Shown: positions 16,103-24,891, numbered from the stretch's first letter. The stretch is 32,301 nt of DNA from JAFGTX01 sp942492225 (GCA_942492225.1 CALODS010000023.1:1-32301); one strand, 5' to 3'. The notes: generated from the sequence alone by a model not told the origin. Numbers and translations: made by a program.

Positions 16103-16858
16103 TTATTTATTTAAACGATACCAGTACTGGTAAAGATGCTGATAACCCAGGCTATTGTATAGATTTTTTGCGATTTTATTGTCATCAACAACCATAAGAT
16201 AAGCGGTTTGATAACCCTTTTTTATTCCTTCTTGATGAAGCGTGTGCATGAGTAATTTCCCAAGGCCATGCCCTCTATAAGATTCCTTAACAGCAATACC
16301 ATAAATGCCAAGCATCTCTTCATCTCCAGCACCATAACCTATACCAACAAGTGTCTCATGGTCATAAACAGAAAGCGCAATAGGACTACAAGCAGTTGTT
16401 GGTAGCATGTGTCTAAAGATCTCTTCTTTGTCTATAGCAACATGGTTTAAATCCATATAACCTTTTAACCAATACTCTTGAATGCTTGTTTCAAGTTTTA
16501 ATGTATATTTTGTATTAAGGTCTTTTAAAAAAAAATCTACTGGCATTGTTGATAAAGGTAATATCATGATATTAGTTGTTGCTCTCTTCTTATAACCTCT
16601 ATTGTCCAGTGCTCTATCAACTTCAAGTGCAAGAGGTAATTCGCTAATTTTAAAAACTGTAGGTTGATCAACGTTACTATAAAATTTTTCGCAATAATCA
16701 ATGGCCTTCTCCAAATCCTGCACCCCATCATAAATAGGATATACAGAATTTGCTCTTTTGGATAGACCATTTGACCACCTTAGAATCCAACCATTATAAA
16801 AAATACTTTTCAGTGATGGTACTGCATTCATTGATAATTCTTCAATTTTTCGAATCAT
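16103..16858 (-). CDS. GNAT family N-acetyltransferase (251 aa)
   Basis: The C-terminal GNAT domain is clear: IYGIAVKESYRGHGLGKLLM carries the acetyl-CoA binding R-G-H-G-L-G loop (about residues 192-197), and YLMVVDDNKIAKNLYNSLGY is the usual motif B. The N-terminal part (SIFYNGWILRWSNGLSKRAN) is found in two-domain acetyltransferases of about 250 residues. The substrate is unknown. GGAGG lies before the ATG. It follows the ArsR-type regulator gene by 18 bp on the same strand, so the two likely form an operon. Confidence 0.9.
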   Translation of the reverse strand: MIRKIEELSMNAVPSLKSIFYNGWILRWSNGLSKRANSVYPIYDGVQDLEKAIDYCEKFYSNVDQPTVFKISELPLALEVDRALDNRGYKKRATTNIMILPLSTMPVDFFLKDLNTKYTLKLETSIQEYWLKGYMDLNHVAIDKEEIFRHMLPTTACSPIALSVYDHETLVGIGYGAGDEEMLGIYGIAVKESYRGHGLGKLLMHTLHQEGIKKGYQTAYLMVVDDNKIAKNLYNSLGYQHLYQYWYRLNK

Positions 16859-16876
16859 TTTAACACCTCCAAAATT

Positions 16877-17776
16877 TTAATCTTCTATTACATAATCATT
16901 AATAGATTGAAGTCCTTTTTTTAACGTCTCTTGATTAAGGATATAATACTGAGAATTTCTATCTTTCGACAGCAACTCTACAAACCCTACATCTTTGAAT
17001 ATTTTTAAATGTCTTGAGGCGGTAGAAGCATTAATGTTGAGATGCTCTGCAATTTCGTTAACACTCATCGCCTGTCTATTCAAGACTTTTAGCATCTTGA
17101 GTCGTGTTTTGTCATTAACTGCCAATGTTCTTAACATCACCATGTCAGAGGGCCCAATCAATTCACTTTCTTCTTGCGTAGTCGCAACAAAAAAGACAAG
17201 TGTCTGATCCTTATACCAAAAATCAACTTGGCGTGTTGAAAAAACAGAAGGCATAACAATCATGTTCTCAATTGCTTCTATATTGATAGAAAATCTAGGT
17301 TGAATATTTAAGGTGAGCCTATTTTCTTTGACCGTTAAACGGTCAGAACGTTTAGCAAGGGCTGACACCATCATAGACACACTTGTGTGGCGAGCCAGTT
17401 CTGAGGCCGTAGACATGATTTTAGCCTGTTGCTTTGCCCTTTCAGAAAAACAAAACTGCGACCAAATTCTTGTGAAGAATGTTACCATTTCAAGTGTTGC
17501 ATGCGGTCCAAAAATAAGGTCTGGTCTATTTTGAGCCTTAATTAACAATTCTTCTGGTGACGTTATCCCATCAAAAACCTCAGCCATCAAATATTCTATC
17601 ACCAGCAACCACCCATTGGTTTTCGACCCAATCGTCATAATACTGAGTTGGTCCTCTTCATTTAATTTCCCTTCAATAGCCTTAACAGCAGCATTGAATG
17701 GTCTGAATCGATCGCCACTATATAGTTGTCTCATAATAAGCGCTGTATCTAGTAAAGAATAGTAGCCTAATTTCAT
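16877..17776 (-). CDS. ArsR-type transcriptional regulator with a long N-terminal domain (299 aa)
   Basis: The winged helix-turn-helix is at the C-terminus (about residues 215-285): LAVNDKTRLKMLKVLNRQAM, then SVNEIAEHLNINASTASRHL and a wing ending QYYILN. The first 200 residues are a separate helical domain seen in DUF5937-like ArsR relatives; no metal-binding cysteine cluster is visible, so it is not a classical metal sensor. It sits upstream of the GNAT gene with an 18-bp gap and is divergent from the PPP phosphatase gene. The interval contains an inverted repeat that could be its own operator. Confidence 0.88.
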   Translation of the reverse strand: MKLGYYSLLDTALIMRQLYSGDRFRPFNAAVKAIEGKLNEEDQLSIMTIGSKTNGWLLVIEYLMAEVFDGITSPEELLIKAQNRPDLIFGPHATLEMVTFFTRIWSQFCFSERAKQQAKIMSTASELARHTSVSMMVSALAKRSDRLTVKENRLTLNIQPRFSINIEAIENMIVMPSVFSTRQVDFWYKDQTLVFFVATTQEESELIGPSDMVMLRTLAVNDKTRLKMLKVLNRQAMSVNEIAEHLNINASTASRHLKIFKDVGFVELLSKDRNSQYYILNQETLKKGLQSINDYVIED

Positions 17777-17790
17777 TTAATCGCCCCTCT

Positions 17791-17818
17791 ATTTGCACAC
17801 TTGTGCATTTATGCAAAT
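17791..17818. promoter_or_regulatory. Nested inverted repeats, candidate ArsR operator
   Basis: ATTTGCA (17791-17797) is mirrored by TGCAAAT (17812-17818), and inside lies TGCAC (17794-17798) with GTGCA (17803-17807). It lies 15 bp upstream of the regulator start in the divergent interval, where autoregulation is usual for this family. Confidence 0.55.
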
Positions 17819-17838
17819 AATACGAAATTTTCTGTTAA

Positions 17839-17869
17839 TTGTCAAGATAGTTTTTCTATTTGTTATAAT
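17839..17869 (+). promoter_or_regulatory. Candidate promoter of the PPP phosphatase gene
   Basis: TATAAT (17864-17869) is a perfect -10; TTGTCA (17839-17844) is a possible -35 with a longer than ideal 19-bp spacing. The start codon lies about 25 bp downstream of the likely transcription start. Confidence 0.5.
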
Positions 17870-17898
17870 AAAGATAACGACATAATCGAGAGGTGACT

Positions 17899-18981
17899 AT
17901 GAACTACCTAGAGACTTTAAACTTTTGGTCAAAACAAGGCAATAGCCCCGATTCATGGGACTACGAAGCGATAGAGAAACGCATGACTAATAAACTGGTC
18001 GCATTAACCACTTATTATAAGGACTCAAGAGACAAGGCATTGAAGAGTATTTTAACGTCAACACTTCAGCTGGACGACTTACATACTAAGTTTAATCAAA
18101 AGGACTACGCCCAGTCAGAAAAAATCATTATCCACTCTCCTAAACATGCCGTCTTCTATGTTGGAGACATACACAGCGATGCTGCTGGTCTGGACGATAT
18201 CATCAGACAAACTGATCCCTACAATACAATGGCAGAGTTGATTTTCCTTGGTGACTACGTGGACCGGGGTAAAAAACATTTGGAAACCTTAGACAAATTG
18301 TGGGCTTTGAAACTCGATTTACCAGAACAAGTTACCTTACTGAGAGGCAACCACGATGGCGGTTACTATGAGAAGGATCAGGTCATTTTGCCCTATCGTC
18401 TTGATTCTACGGGTTCAGAGACTGATTACTTTCCGCTTTATCTAGACATCCTGCAGAAAAAAAATCTTATCACAAAAGAGTTTAATCAGCTTTATTTCGA
18501 TTTTTGTGATTTACTGCCACAAGTAATCTTCTCCTTACAAAATAAACAATGGTACATGGGCGTTCATGGCGGCTTACCAAGGCCATCAGCTGAACCGCCC
18601 TACTATGACTCTATTGAATCCATCGGCTCATTAGAAGACATGAATACACTTGACCATTTTAAACAACCCCTTCTCGACAACCTCTTCTGGTCTGACCCAC
18701 GAGAAGGTAGTCTAGGGGAAATAAATCACAAACGCCGCTTCCAAACCTATGAAGAGCACTTCAATAGTTTTTCAAATAGATTTGGTGTTGCGGAAGTTAT
18801 TCGCGGTCATGAAACCGTTAAAACTGGTCATTTAAGCATCTATAATGGCAGAATGCACACCATCTTTTCGTCAGGAAGTGGGTCTCCTGATACGGCATAC
18901 ACCAAGGTTATCACGCCTAAAATTTTAAAGCTAATAAAGGGATACGCCTTAATTGAGGTGGACATCATCAGAAAGCAATAA
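17899..18981 (+). CDS. PPP-family serine/threonine (metallo)phosphatase (360 aa)
   Basis: The motifs of the PPP superfamily are in order: VGDIHSD (Asp 90, His 92), FLGDYVDRG (Asp 119), LLRGNHDG (Asn 151, His 152), YMGVHGGLP, and VIRGHETVKTGH. These residues bind the two metal ions that hydrolyse phosphate esters. The LLRGNHD and GDYVDRG forms are those of eukaryotic-like PPP phosphatases rather than generic calcineurin-like esterases. No signal peptide is present, so it acts in the cytoplasm; the substrate is unknown. The ATG at 17899 follows GAGAGGTG; the in-frame GTG two codons earlier is part of that site. A strong terminator follows. Confidence 0.92.
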   Translation: MNYLETLNFWSKQGNSPDSWDYEAIEKRMTNKLVALTTYYKDSRDKALKSILTSTLQLDDLHTKFNQKDYAQSEKIIIHSPKHAVFYVGDIHSDAAGLDDIIRQTDPYNTMAELIFLGDYVDRGKKHLETLDKLWALKLDLPEQVTLLRGNHDGGYYEKDQVILPYRLDSTGSETDYFPLYLDILQKKNLITKEFNQLYFDFCDLLPQVIFSLQNKQWYMGVHGGLPRPSAEPPYYDSIESIGSLEDMNTLDHFKQPLLDNLFWSDPREGSLGEINHKRRFQTYEEHFNSFSNRFGVAEVIRGHETVKTGHLSIYNGRMHTIFSSGSGSPDTAYTKVITPKILKLIKGYALIEVDIIRKQ

Positions 18982-19017
18982 ACAAGCTATTAGAAAAAAA
19001 GTAATCTGGAAGAAGAA

Positions 19018-19066
19018 ACCCCCTGATAACTGACAACAATTCGTCAATTTTCAGGGGGCATTTTAT
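19018..19066 (+). terminator. Rho-independent terminator after the PPP phosphatase gene
   Basis: CCCCCTGA (19019-19026) pairs with TCAGGGGG (19051-19058), with an inner TGAC/GTCA step, followed by CATTTTATT. The position 38 bp after the stop codon is typical. Confidence 0.85.
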
Positions 19067-19168
19067 TATAGGTGCTCTTTTTTTCATGCTTTATGTTTTA
19101 CTGTTTTACTACTTTACTGTTTTATGTTTTATACTACCTTACTTTTTCATAACCATTTTATGGTTTCC

Positions 19169-19444
19169 TTATTCTAACCATTTATAATACTCATATTGAC
19201 TCAACTCACTACTTTCCATTCCAATATGGTTTGAAAAAGTATGAAGTTTTGCGTTATTTGTATAGACCAATTGACAAGATTCTATTTGCATATCTTGTAC
19301 ATAAGTCATTAGAAGTGCTTTACCAACGCCTTCAAATCGATGATCCTGCGTCACATAAATATAGTATAATCGTTTATCAGACCCTATAAGCCCAGCAATT
19401 AACTGTCCATTCTTGAAGACACCATATACTTCCACAGGTATCAT
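19169..19444 (-). CDS. C-terminal GNAT half of a split acetyltransferase (91 aa)
   Basis: The protein reads MIPVEVYGVFKNGQLIAGLI, then YIYVTQDHRFEGVGKALLMT, where RFEGVGKA is the acetyl-CoA loop of a GNAT domain, and ends HIGMESSELSQYEYYKWLE. It lacks the N-terminal strands of a full domain. Its ATG overlaps the stop codon of the upstream GNAT gene as ATGA. Either the two are coupled separate chains, or a single-base deletion split one two-domain enzyme of about 290 residues. No separate ribosome binding site is evident, which favours a split gene. Confidence 0.7.
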   Translation of the reverse strand: MIPVEVYGVFKNGQLIAGLIGSDKRLYYIYVTQDHRFEGVGKALLMTYVQDMQIESCQLVYTNNAKLHTFSNHIGMESSELSQYEYYKWLE

Positions 19445-20037
19445 CGAACATAATCAATACTTCCCTGCCACGGTAAATGACTTTCATCAATCTGTCTTAG
19501 GCCACTTAAATCTGTTAATGTAATTTTTTGAATACTATAAAAAGCACCCATTGTATTTAGTAGGGATTCCGGCGTGTCTTTAAACCATCTATCTGATGGT
19601 TTAAAGGTGCGATAGGTTAAATCATAAACTTTCTGATACCCAAGTTGCTCGTAAAATTTATAAGCCGATTCATTTATTGTTAATACTTCTAAGAAAAGTT
19701 GCTGAACATTTTCCTCTTTAGCTGACGCCTCATGCTTTTCCATCATAAGTTTTGCGACACCTTTTTTGCGTGCATTTGGAACAACTGCCATGCCACCGCA
19801 TCGCATTGTTCTAATGCCATCTTGTTCTCGAATACCACCAAGCAAGACACCAACAGGTGTGTCACCATCAAAAGCGACAAATGAAAATTCCTTAGCATTA
19901 CCCTCAGGTCCAAAAAAACGTTCAAAGAAAAAATCCTGTTTCATTTCTACTTTAATGTGGTAATCAGAAAATCCTTCCATAAATGTCTCAAATATTATTG
20001 ACTCATCAACTTCTGTACATTTTTTTAATCTGATCAT
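19441..20037 (-). CDS. N-terminal GNAT half of a split acetyltransferase (198 aa)
   Basis: A complete GNAT domain is present: MRCGGMAVVPNARKKGVAKL has the acetyl-CoA loop R-K-K-G-V-A, followed by FLEVLTINESAYKFYEQLGY. After it a linker (YRTFKPSDRWFKDTPESLL) leads into the beginning of a second domain, SGLRQIDESHLPWQGSIDYV, which is continued by the next ORF. GGGGTGCGAT precedes the ATG. Two-domain acetyltransferases of this kind are common in Bacillota. No operon partner other than the split half is seen. Confidence 0.8.
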   Translation of the reverse strand: MIRLKKCTEVDESIIFETFMEGFSDYHIKVEMKQDFFFERFFGPEGNAKEFSFVAFDGDTPVGVLLGGIREQDGIRTMRCGGMAVVPNARKKGVAKLMMEKHEASAKEENVQQLFLEVLTINESAYKFYEQLGYQKVYDLTYRTFKPSDRWFKDTPESLLNTMGAFYSIQKITLTDLSGLRQIDESHLPWQGSIDYVR

Positions 20038-20128
20038 ATCGCACCCCTTTTTTAATAATTTTCTATGTATGTTTATTTTTATTTATCTTATACTATTATA
20101 TTAAACAGAAAATTCACTTAATGTAAAG

Positions 20129-20157
20129 GAAACCTCTCAAATTGTAAGAGAGGTTTC
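20129..20157 (-). terminator. Hairpin after the AraC-type gene
   Basis: GAAACCTCTC (20129-20138) and GAGAGGTTTC (20148-20157) form a perfect 10-bp stem with a 9-nt loop, 17 bp past the AraC-type stop codon. The T tract on the minus side (TTTCCTTTACATT) is interrupted, so termination strength is uncertain. Confidence 0.65.
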
Positions 20158-20173
20158 ATAATTCATTATATTA

Positions 20174-21088
20174 TTATTCATTTATTGGTTCAACTGGTCG
20201 TGCTTCAATATAACCTCTTTCACCTTGTGGTTCCATCTGAAATCTCGGACCTAAATCGTCAGCCCATTTAAAACCATAGAGTGTTGGATCATAATTTTTC
20301 ATCACTGTCCACAGATCACTAATAGCCTCTTCAAAGTCTTCATTATTAAAGCTAGGTCCTTGAAATACCATGACTTTACATGCTGGTAAATCTATCAACT
20401 CGAATCCCTCAGGCACAACACCATCATAATCATGAGGCACTTCAACCCCTTGCGCATATTCTGATGTCCCGTTTTTTCTATATTTTTTTGGTAACCACAT
20501 GCCAATCGGTTCATATAATGCTTCTACGACACTGCATAAAACACCCCAAACATCGCAACCAACTTCGTCGCAATACTCGAAATAATCCTTTGCCTGCTTC
20601 CCTCTTTTAAGGATCAGTCGTCGTTTTGGTCTATCTACCACTTGAATAAATATTGGCGTTAAAACTTTCTCATTTGTAGTTGTCATTTTTTGTGCTCCCT
20701 TCTCTAACATAAGATAATAATCTCTTATATCACTTGGTAAAAACAATGAAATTGGTGGCTGATCTCTGCGATAATTTTGGGGTGATAGTCCAAACTTATT
20801 AGAAAATGCACGTGTAAATCCTTCATGAGAGTTAAAAGCAAATTCTAATGCTACATCGAGAATGCGCGCATCTTCCTGACGTAGTTTTATCGCTGCTTTA
20901 GTTAACCTCACCTCCCGAATATAACTCAGAGGCGATTTACCTGTTAACATCTTAAATATCCTTGATGCATACCAAGGAGAGTACCCACACGTGGTAGCCA
21001 AATCATGAAGCGTTATAGGTTCACTGATATGACTGTCAATATAAGTTTGCATTTTTTGGACCGCATTGATTTTTTCCCAATTGTTCAT
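20174..21088 (-). CDS. AraC-family regulator with GyrI-like effector domain (304 aa)
   Basis: Two AraC helix-turn-helices occupy about residues 10-105: PITLHDLATTCGYSPWYASR and ILDVALEFAFNSHEGFTRAF with the signature SNKFGLSPQNYRR. The C-terminal half (about 150-304) is a GyrI-like/SOUL-type small-molecule binding domain, with WGVLCSVVEALYEPIGMWLP and ACKVMVFQGPSF. This layout is that of Rob/TipA-like multidrug or stress sensors. The start at 21088 (MNNWEKINAVQKMQTYIDSH) is supported by AGAGGTGAGAAA. It lies 65 bp downstream of the ABC export operon on the same strand and might be read from it. Its targets are unknown. Confidence 0.92.
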   Translation of the reverse strand: MNNWEKINAVQKMQTYIDSHISEPITLHDLATTCGYSPWYASRIFKMLTGKSPLSYIREVRLTKAAIKLRQEDARILDVALEFAFNSHEGFTRAFSNKFGLSPQNYRRDQPPISLFLPSDIRDYYLMLEKGAQKMTTTNEKVLTPIFIQVVDRPKRRLILKRGKQAKDYFEYCDEVGCDVWGVLCSVVEALYEPIGMWLPKKYRKNGTSEYAQGVEVPHDYDGVVPEGFELIDLPACKVMVFQGPSFNNEDFEEAISDLWTVMKNYDPTLYGFKWADDLGPRFQMEPQGERGYIEARPVEPINE

Positions 21089-21152
21089 TTTCTCACCTCT
21101 AACTAAAGGATACACGACGCATATTTATTTTTCTTGATGAATTTTGTTCTCT

Positions 21153-22259
21153 TTAGTCTAGATTTTTTCTAAACCTTAGTGTCGCAAGTAGCAAAAGGAC
21201 AATGCCCATGCCAAGAAGTGTGTAAACATCATTCCATAAAAATTCTATACCCACTCCTTTAAGAATAATTCCTCTTAAAATTCGGATAAAATAGGTGAGT
21301 GGAATTGCTCGACTAATCAGCTGAACGGGAATCGGCATTGCTTCTATAGGAAACATAAATCCTGATAAAATAACGCTTGGCAACAATACAATAATGACAA
21401 GTTGCATAGCGCCTAATTGTGTTTTGGCAATAGTAGAAACCAACATTCCAAGGGCTAATGCCACAATAACAAACCCAAATCCTAAAACAATTAACAATCC
21501 TAAATCACCTGCAATTGGGACACCAAAGTACCATGTCCCGAAAAATAGCGATAATAAAAAATCAAAGCTACCAATAATAATATAGGGAATCATTTTTCCC
21601 AAAATTAACTCTACAGGCTTAATCGGTGAAACAATTAATTGCTCAATAGTACCTTTCTCTCTTTCTCTAACTAATGAAAAAGCGGTTAAAAGAATGGTGA
21701 TGTTCTGCATAATTAATCCAATAAGTGCTGGAATAATAAACATTGCACTTTTCATGTTGGGGTTATACCACACCCGTGTACTGATACCAAAAGTCGCTTC
21801 ACCTTGTACCATTCCTTTTCCCAACTTATATTGACTCGCAATCATGTTACCGTATTGCAAAGCGACTCTCGATACATTTGGATCAGATCCATCTAAAATT
21901 AATTGATAATTGCCGTCTTCTTCTCGCTGAACTGCACTTGAAAAGCCACTTGGAATAATGAGCGCACCTTTCACTTTATTGGCACCAATTAGGTCTTCTA
22001 TTTCTTTAATACTACTGACATAATAATCTGTAATAAAGTAATCAGAAGTCCCAAATTTTTTTATGATTTCTCTACTCTCTACCGTTTTATCATTGTCTAA
22101 AACGGCAATTTGAATATCCTCAATATCTGTTGTTACTGCATATCCAAAGACAAGTGAAAACATAATAGGCATAATTAACACAACGATAAAACTGGCTCTA
22201 TCCTTAAACACATGGATAAATTCTTTTTGAATGATTGCATAAAATCTAGACCAATTCAT
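21153..22259 (-). CDS. ABC-2 type export permease (368 aa)
   Basis: The layout is that of the YbhS/YbhR type: a first membrane helix near residues 20-45 (RASFIVVLIMPIMFSLVFGY), a large extracytoplasmic loop of about 130 residues (IQIAVLDNDKTVESREIIKK), then five more helices with the conserved EREKGTIEQLIVSPIKPVEL coupling segment. I chose the ATG at 22259, preceded by AAGAGGTGCCAC, because it starts the usual MNWSRFYAIIQKEFIHVFKD. It overlaps the ATPase gene by 14 bp, a sign of translational coupling. Only one permease gene is present, so the exporter would be a homodimer. Confidence 0.92.
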   Translation of the reverse strand: MNWSRFYAIIQKEFIHVFKDRASFIVVLIMPIMFSLVFGYAVTTDIEDIQIAVLDNDKTVESREIIKKFGTSDYFITDYYVSSIKEIEDLIGANKVKGALIIPSGFSSAVQREEDGNYQLILDGSDPNVSRVALQYGNMIASQYKLGKGMVQGEATFGISTRVWYNPNMKSAMFIIPALIGLIMQNITILLTAFSLVREREKGTIEQLIVSPIKPVELILGKMIPYIIIGSFDFLLSLFFGTWYFGVPIAGDLGLLIVLGFGFVIVALALGMLVSTIAKTQLGAMQLVIIVLLPSVILSGFMFPIEAMPIPVQLISRAIPLTYFIRILRGIILKGVGIEFLWNDVYTLLGMGIVLLLLATLRFRKNLD

Positions 22260-23049
22260 GTGGCACCTCTTCTCCCTGAAGGAAGCTGACCTTATCAAAT
22301 TTTGAAACAACCCTTTCACCTGTTAGTTTTTCGACATAGTTGATGAAAACGTCTTCTAAATTATTGGCGTTATTTTTTTTAATAAGTTCTTGTGGTGTTC
22401 CTTTTTCAATCGTTTTCCCCTCAAAAATAAAAGAAATTTCATCACAACTTTCCGCTTCATCCATATAGTGTGTTGTTACCAATATGGTAATACCTTGTGC
22501 GGCCAAACTGTAAATCATTTTCCAAAAGACACGTCTGGATACTGGATCAACACCCGCTGTAGGTTCATCAAGGATTAGAATTTCTGGTTTATGAATAAGA
22601 GCACAACATAGAGCCAATCGCTGTTTCCATCCGCCTGAGAGAAATTTCGCCTGCACATGACGCTTGGCCTCTAAATCTGCCATCTCTATTAGTTCATTAA
22701 TTCTTTTTTTTCGTTCAGAGCCTTTTACACTATATATACCTGCAAAAAATCTCATATTTTCATAAACGGTTAAATCTTCATAAATACTAAACTTCTGTGA
22801 CATATATCCGATAGAATTTTTAATTTTTTCGCTTTCAGTATAGACATCATGGCCATTTACATGGGCATTCCCACCAGTCGGTGTGATCACACCACAAATC
22901 ATTCTAATAGTTGTTGATTTCCCTGCACCATTAGGTCCGAGCAAGCCATAAATTTTTCCTTTTTCAATTTGTAGTGATACATCTTTAACGGCTTCTGTTT
23001 TCCCAAATATCTTTTTTAAACCATCGAGTTCAATTATATAGTTGGACAT
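22246..23049 (-). CDS. ABC transporter ATP-binding protein (267 aa)
   Basis: All nucleotide-binding motifs are intact: Walker A GPNGAGKS (38-45), Q-loop Gln 85 (GYMSQKFS), signature LSGGWKQ (137-143), Walker B LILDEPTAGVDP (158-169) and H-loop His 194 (TTHYMDEAE). The C-terminal tail (NNANNLEDVFINYVEKLTGE) is typical of multidrug-type ABC-2 exporters. It energises the permease encoded next and probably works with the HlyD-like adaptor before it. It starts 8 bp after the adaptor gene. Confidence 0.95.
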   Translation of the reverse strand: MSNYIIELDGLKKIFGKTEAVKDVSLQIEKGKIYGLLGPNGAGKSTTIRMICGVITPTGGNAHVNGHDVYTESEKIKNSIGYMSQKFSIYEDLTVYENMRFFAGIYSVKGSERKKRINELIEMADLEAKRHVQAKFLSGGWKQRLALCCALIHKPEILILDEPTAGVDPVSRRVFWKMIYSLAAQGITILVTTHYMDEAESCDEISFIFEGKTIEKGTPQELIKKNNANNLEDVFINYVEKLTGERVVSKFDKVSFLQGEEVPHELV

Positions 23050-23057
23050 GAATTCAC

Positions 23058-24089
23058 CTACTCTTTATGGGGTTGAATAGCTACATCGACAAACATGCCT
23101 GGTTTTAAATATTCTTGCCCCTTTGTTATTTCAATCGTTGTTTTAAACACCATTTCTTGCTTACTTTCTTTTGACTCAACATTTTTAGGTGTAAATTCTG
23201 CTTTTGATGAAATTGAAATAACTTCACCAAACACTTCTTTACCCTCCAAAAACCCTTCTTTGATAATAGCTTGATCGCCTATGTTCACTTCATATAGATT
23301 TCGTTCTCTAATATAAACATCTATCGTCAAGGTATCAGTATTTACGATAGACATAATATTTTTTCCGAGTGTCATAAATTCACCAACATCATAATTAATT
23401 GTTTGTATCATGCCTGATACTGGTGCCAATTTTTTACCTTTTCCAATTTTATTCTCTAAATCTTCTATTTCTAATGCACGCAACTGAATTTCTGCTGTTG
23501 CAATGGCAAGGGTTTCATCTTCTGCACCGGAAAGAACTTTATCAAGCGTTGCTTGCGATGCACTAACCTGTGCTTCCAAACTTCGTATCGTTGTGTAAGC
23601 TTGATCTAGCTGAAGTTTTGACTGATCCAGTTCTGATTGTGAAATCGCACCACTATTGAAAAGAATTTGTAAGTCTTCATGTGTTTTCTTTAAATAATTA
23701 TAATTTAATCTAGCACCTGAAAGCTGTTTCGTCATACTATTTTTTGTTGATGATGCAAAATTTACGTCTTCATCAGAAGCCCCATCAAGAAACTGTTTAT
23801 AATTTAGTGTCGCAATCTCTTGTTGTAGTTTCAATTGTGCAAGTTGTATATCGTAATCCGTTACGTCTATTTCAAATAATAAATCCCCTTTATTAATCGG
23901 GTCGCCTTCTTTATAATTTAATCGCATCAGTTCACCAGCTATCTCTGTTGTCACACTAATTTCTTTTCCCTCAACATTACCTGTGTATCGCAAATCATTT
24001 ACAACGTCTTGTTGACTTTGATAAAAATAACCACTCACTGCAACGAGAATAATTATAAATGGAATAAGTTTTACTTTATTTTTGCTCAT
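23058..24089 (-). CDS. HlyD / YbhG-like membrane fusion protein (343 aa)
   Basis: An N-terminal membrane anchor (KLIPFIIILVAVSGYFY) is followed by the lipoyl half (LRYTGNVEGKEISVTTEIAG and IDVTDYDIQLAQL), a long alpha-helical hairpin (about residues 75-210), the second lipoyl half (GKKLAPVSGMIQTINYDVGE) and a beta-barrel (DVYIRERNLYEVNIGDQAII). In this Gram-positive it would act as the extracellular partner of the ABC pump. The start at 24089 is the ATG after AAGAGGTGAAGAAC; it overlaps the regulator gene by 14 bp. Confidence 0.92.
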   Translation of the reverse strand: MSKNKVKLIPFIIILVAVSGYFYQSQQDVVNDLRYTGNVEGKEISVTTEIAGELMRLNYKEGDPINKGDLLFEIDVTDYDIQLAQLKLQQEIATLNYKQFLDGASDEDVNFASSTKNSMTKQLSGARLNYNYLKKTHEDLQILFNSGAISQSELDQSKLQLDQAYTTIRSLEAQVSASQATLDKVLSGAEDETLAIATAEIQLRALEIEDLENKIGKGKKLAPVSGMIQTINYDVGEFMTLGKNIMSIVNTDTLTIDVYIRERNLYEVNIGDQAIIKEGFLEGKEVFGEVISISSKAEFTPKNVESKESKQEMVFKTTIEITKGQEYLKPGMFVDVAIQPHKE

Positions 24090-24741
24090 GTTCTTCACCT
24101 CTTAATTTTTCACTTTGCCACTGATCGGTCACAGCCCCCAGCAAAATAAACTCAATGATTATGTCTAACTCTGCTTCAAAAGACCCACCTCTCGGTGGAA
24201 TACCAAGAAATTCTGTCGACACTAGCATACCTATTATACTCATCATTGCTGTTCTTATCGTAATCCAGGCATCTAATTCTTGTCTAAAAATCCCTTTTTT
24301 CTTGTAATGTTCAACAATCTTTTCACCAACGCGTCGTATATCAGGAAACAACTGTGTAATAATTTTTTCGCGAATCTCCCCATTAAATCGTGATTCTGCA
24401 AAAGCAACGATAGCAAATTTTTTATAACGTTGAAACAAACGAATTCTATCCATAAATATAATTTTTAGAAGCACCTCTGGTGCATCATTCTTGTATTGCT
24501 CAAAAATAATATCTAATGGTTCTACAATAACTTTTTTGGAAACTTGTTTGATAAATAAAGATACGACTGAATCTAACAATCCTTGCTTAGAACTAAAATA
24601 TTTAAAAACAGTTGCCTCTGATACATCAGCTGCCTTTGCTATTTCATTAGTTCTTGATGCTGCAAAGCCATCTCTTACAAATATATCAACAGCTTCTTCT
24701 ATAATCCGTTCTTTTGTTACATCCCCTTTTGTTTGTTTCAT
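24076..24741 (-). CDS. TetR-family repressor of the export operon (221 aa)
   Basis: The N-terminal helix-turn-helix is clear: ERIIEEAVDIFVRDGFAASR then TNEIAKAADVSEATVFKYFS. The rest is the helical ligand-binding domain. The gene is the first of a four-gene operon (repressor, HlyD-like, ATPase, permease) with 14-bp or shorter junctions, the same set as E. coli cecR-ybhGFS. Two overlapping palindromes upstream are probable operators, so it likely represses its own operon until an exported compound binds (inference). Confidence 0.93.
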   Translation of the reverse strand: MKQTKGDVTKERIIEEAVDIFVRDGFAASRTNEIAKAADVSEATVFKYFSSKQGLLDSVVSLFIKQVSKKVIVEPLDIIFEQYKNDAPEVLLKIIFMDRIRLFQRYKKFAIVAFAESRFNGEIREKIITQLFPDIRRVGEKIVEHYKKKGIFRQELDAWITIRTAMMSIIGMLVSTEFLGIPPRGGSFEAELDIIIEFILLGAVTDQWQSEKLRGEEHEQK

Positions 24742-24801
24742 TGTACACCTCTTCTCTATTTAATCCCCTTGTAATAGCGTTATAAATACAACTTTCATTA
24801 T

Positions 24802-24831
24802 CTCACTCTAAAAAGTGAGTGAGTACTTACT
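24802..24831 (-). promoter_or_regulatory. Overlapping palindromes, candidate TetR operators
   Basis: CTCACTCTAAAAAGTGAG (24802-24819) is a near-perfect inverted repeat, and AGTGAGTACTTACT (24818-24831) is a second with one pair mismatched. Both lie 60-90 bp upstream of the repressor start, next to a possible -10 (GATAAT on the minus strand, near 24796-24801). Confidence 0.65.
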
Positions 24832-24891
24832 TTTTATAGTACACCTGTTTTTTAAATTTGTAATGTAATTCTTCATCCATCAATATAAATT

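Noticed and set aside
19070..19165. T-rich stretch with repeated TTTTACT and TTTTATG units as a designed repeat
   Set aside because: It looks like low-complexity AT-rich intergenic sequence without regular period or conserved boundary.
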